Origin: Dipteris shenzhenensis
Lineage: Eukaryota > Polypodiophyta > Polypodiopsida > Gleicheniales
Assembly: GCA_047967505.1 (NCBI GenBank)
Contig: CM106539.1
DNA: 64,000 bases
Direction: 5' to 3' (one strand)
In this document: one piece after another, positions 63,320 to 64,000 of the stretch
Position numbering within the stretch: the stretch's first letter is position 1
Layout: each line of letters opens with the position of its first letter
Position numbers and translations under genes: made by a program
The notes under the pieces: model-generated
The model's input: the letters and a program-made list of their open reading frames with translations, nothing else
The model's database searches: none
What the model was told of the DNA's origin: nothing

Positions 63320-64000
63320 CCTTTTTGCTTGGGTAGTTTATCCTCCCAATTACAGTGAGAAAGAACTTTAGTCAGTCCTACTTGGTGAAAAACTTAGGAC
63401 TCAGGCCATTCATGCAGGCAAAGGTCATTCTAATCATCAAGCATTCACAGCTTTAGATAGAAGTAGAGGCAGAGGTAGAGGCAGAGGCAGATCATTCCAG
63501 AGAAGTGGTAATCATTAGCAACAAAGTCATAAGCAAAGTCAACATTAGCATCAGCATCATCAAAGAGGAAATCATTTCAATCAAAGAAGATTTCAAGGAT
63601 GAGGGAATGCATCCACCAATGTGTCAAACATCCAGTGCAACTACTATTATAAGTTTGGACACTATGAAAGAGAATGCCTCCGCAAGAAGCAGTACGACCA
63701 AGGCGGTCAATCCAGCAGTAATCGAGGGAATTTCCATAGTAGAGAAAATCATTGTGGCGGACATTCTAGTCATAGTCATTTTGCAAATGAATATGGGAAT
63801 ATGTTTCTAGGAAATGTAGAAAATTGATACAGTGTACCTAGACACTAATCGCAATCCAAAAGAGGATTTCAGCTACTCTCAAGTCAACCAAGCAAATCAA
63901 GATCCTTGGTACATCGACAGCGGTGCATCATCTAATCATGTTTCATTCAATCATGCCATATCCACCTTCTCGTGGCCTTGCATCTTCCTTTAAAACACCC
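63320..64000 (+). pseudogene. Copia-G gag C-terminus and protease start, cut by the window edge
   Basis: RSRGRGRGRGRSFQRSGN basic region, a knuckle reading CNYYYKFGHYEREC in which the second Cys is Tyr, then DPWYIDSGASSNHV (protease, 63902-63943). Stops at 63517 and near 63826 and frameshifts interrupt it. Same order as a plant copia Gag-Pol; it continues beyond 64000. Confidence 0.8.

Noticed and set aside
1-64000. CRISPR array, bacterial operons, tRNA or rRNA genes
   Set aside because: No regular repeat-spacer array, no ribosome-binding-site gene clusters and no tRNA-like fold were found; the content is eukaryotic.

Overview
This window comes from a large, repeat-rich plant nuclear genome. 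Almost all of the DNA is retrotransposon debris of plant types: Ty1/copia and Ty3/gypsy (one with a chromodomain), non-LTR elements, a Helitron-type fragment and one MITE. The one host gene I recognise is on the minus strand. It is the 5' half (eight exons, 411 codons) of the ciliary/flagellar coiled-coil protein CFAP58 (CCDC147). Flowering plants and conifers have no cilia, so this points to a land plant with swimming sperm. The very long TE-filled introns fit a fern best. A cycad, Ginkgo or lycophyte is possible; a moss with compact introns is less likely. The assignment is inference.

Layout: CFAP58 starts at 49496 and runs leftwards to 7809, then continues beyond the left edge. Its exons are 123, 88, 199, 79, 197, 202, 144 and 201 nt. 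Intron 2 is 14.1 kb and intron 7 is 24.6 kb. Intron 8 is at least 7.8 kb and holds a non-LTR retrotransposon (about 2.3-5.3 kb), a duplicated repeat, a minisatellite and a decayed copia 3' end. Intron 7 holds a three-level nest: copia-A LTRs at 9654-9920 and 24582-24899, between them gypsy-B (about 12760-24475), and inside gypsy-B the complete copia-C (16213-21955, minus strand, target duplication AGATC). It also holds the broken gypsy-D (28.1-31.0 kb). Intron 2 holds a second non-LTR copy (37.5-40.4 kb) and gypsy-E (40651-48162), a nearly complete chromovirus with both LTRs.

Upstream of CFAP58 (49.6-64 kb) lie a pyrimidine-rich tract, the truncated copia-F (LTR end and PBS near 50.83 kb, gag to integrase 52.0-54.4 kb), a CpG-rich stretch with an unassigned 150-codon ORF, a duplicated 400-bp repeat, a DUF4283/zinc-knuckle non-LTR ORF1 relic (minus), a G-rich minisatellite, a Helentron-like PIF1-helicase plus endonuclease relic, a 200-bp MITE and the start of another copia element running off the right edge.

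No rRNA, tRNA, CRISPR or bacterial-type operon features were seen. Every transposon reading frame checked is broken by stops, frameshifts or deletions. Most elements inside CFAP58 lie antisense to it. Coordinates of exons and LTR ends were counted from the sequence; boundaries marked 'about' are by-eye estimates.
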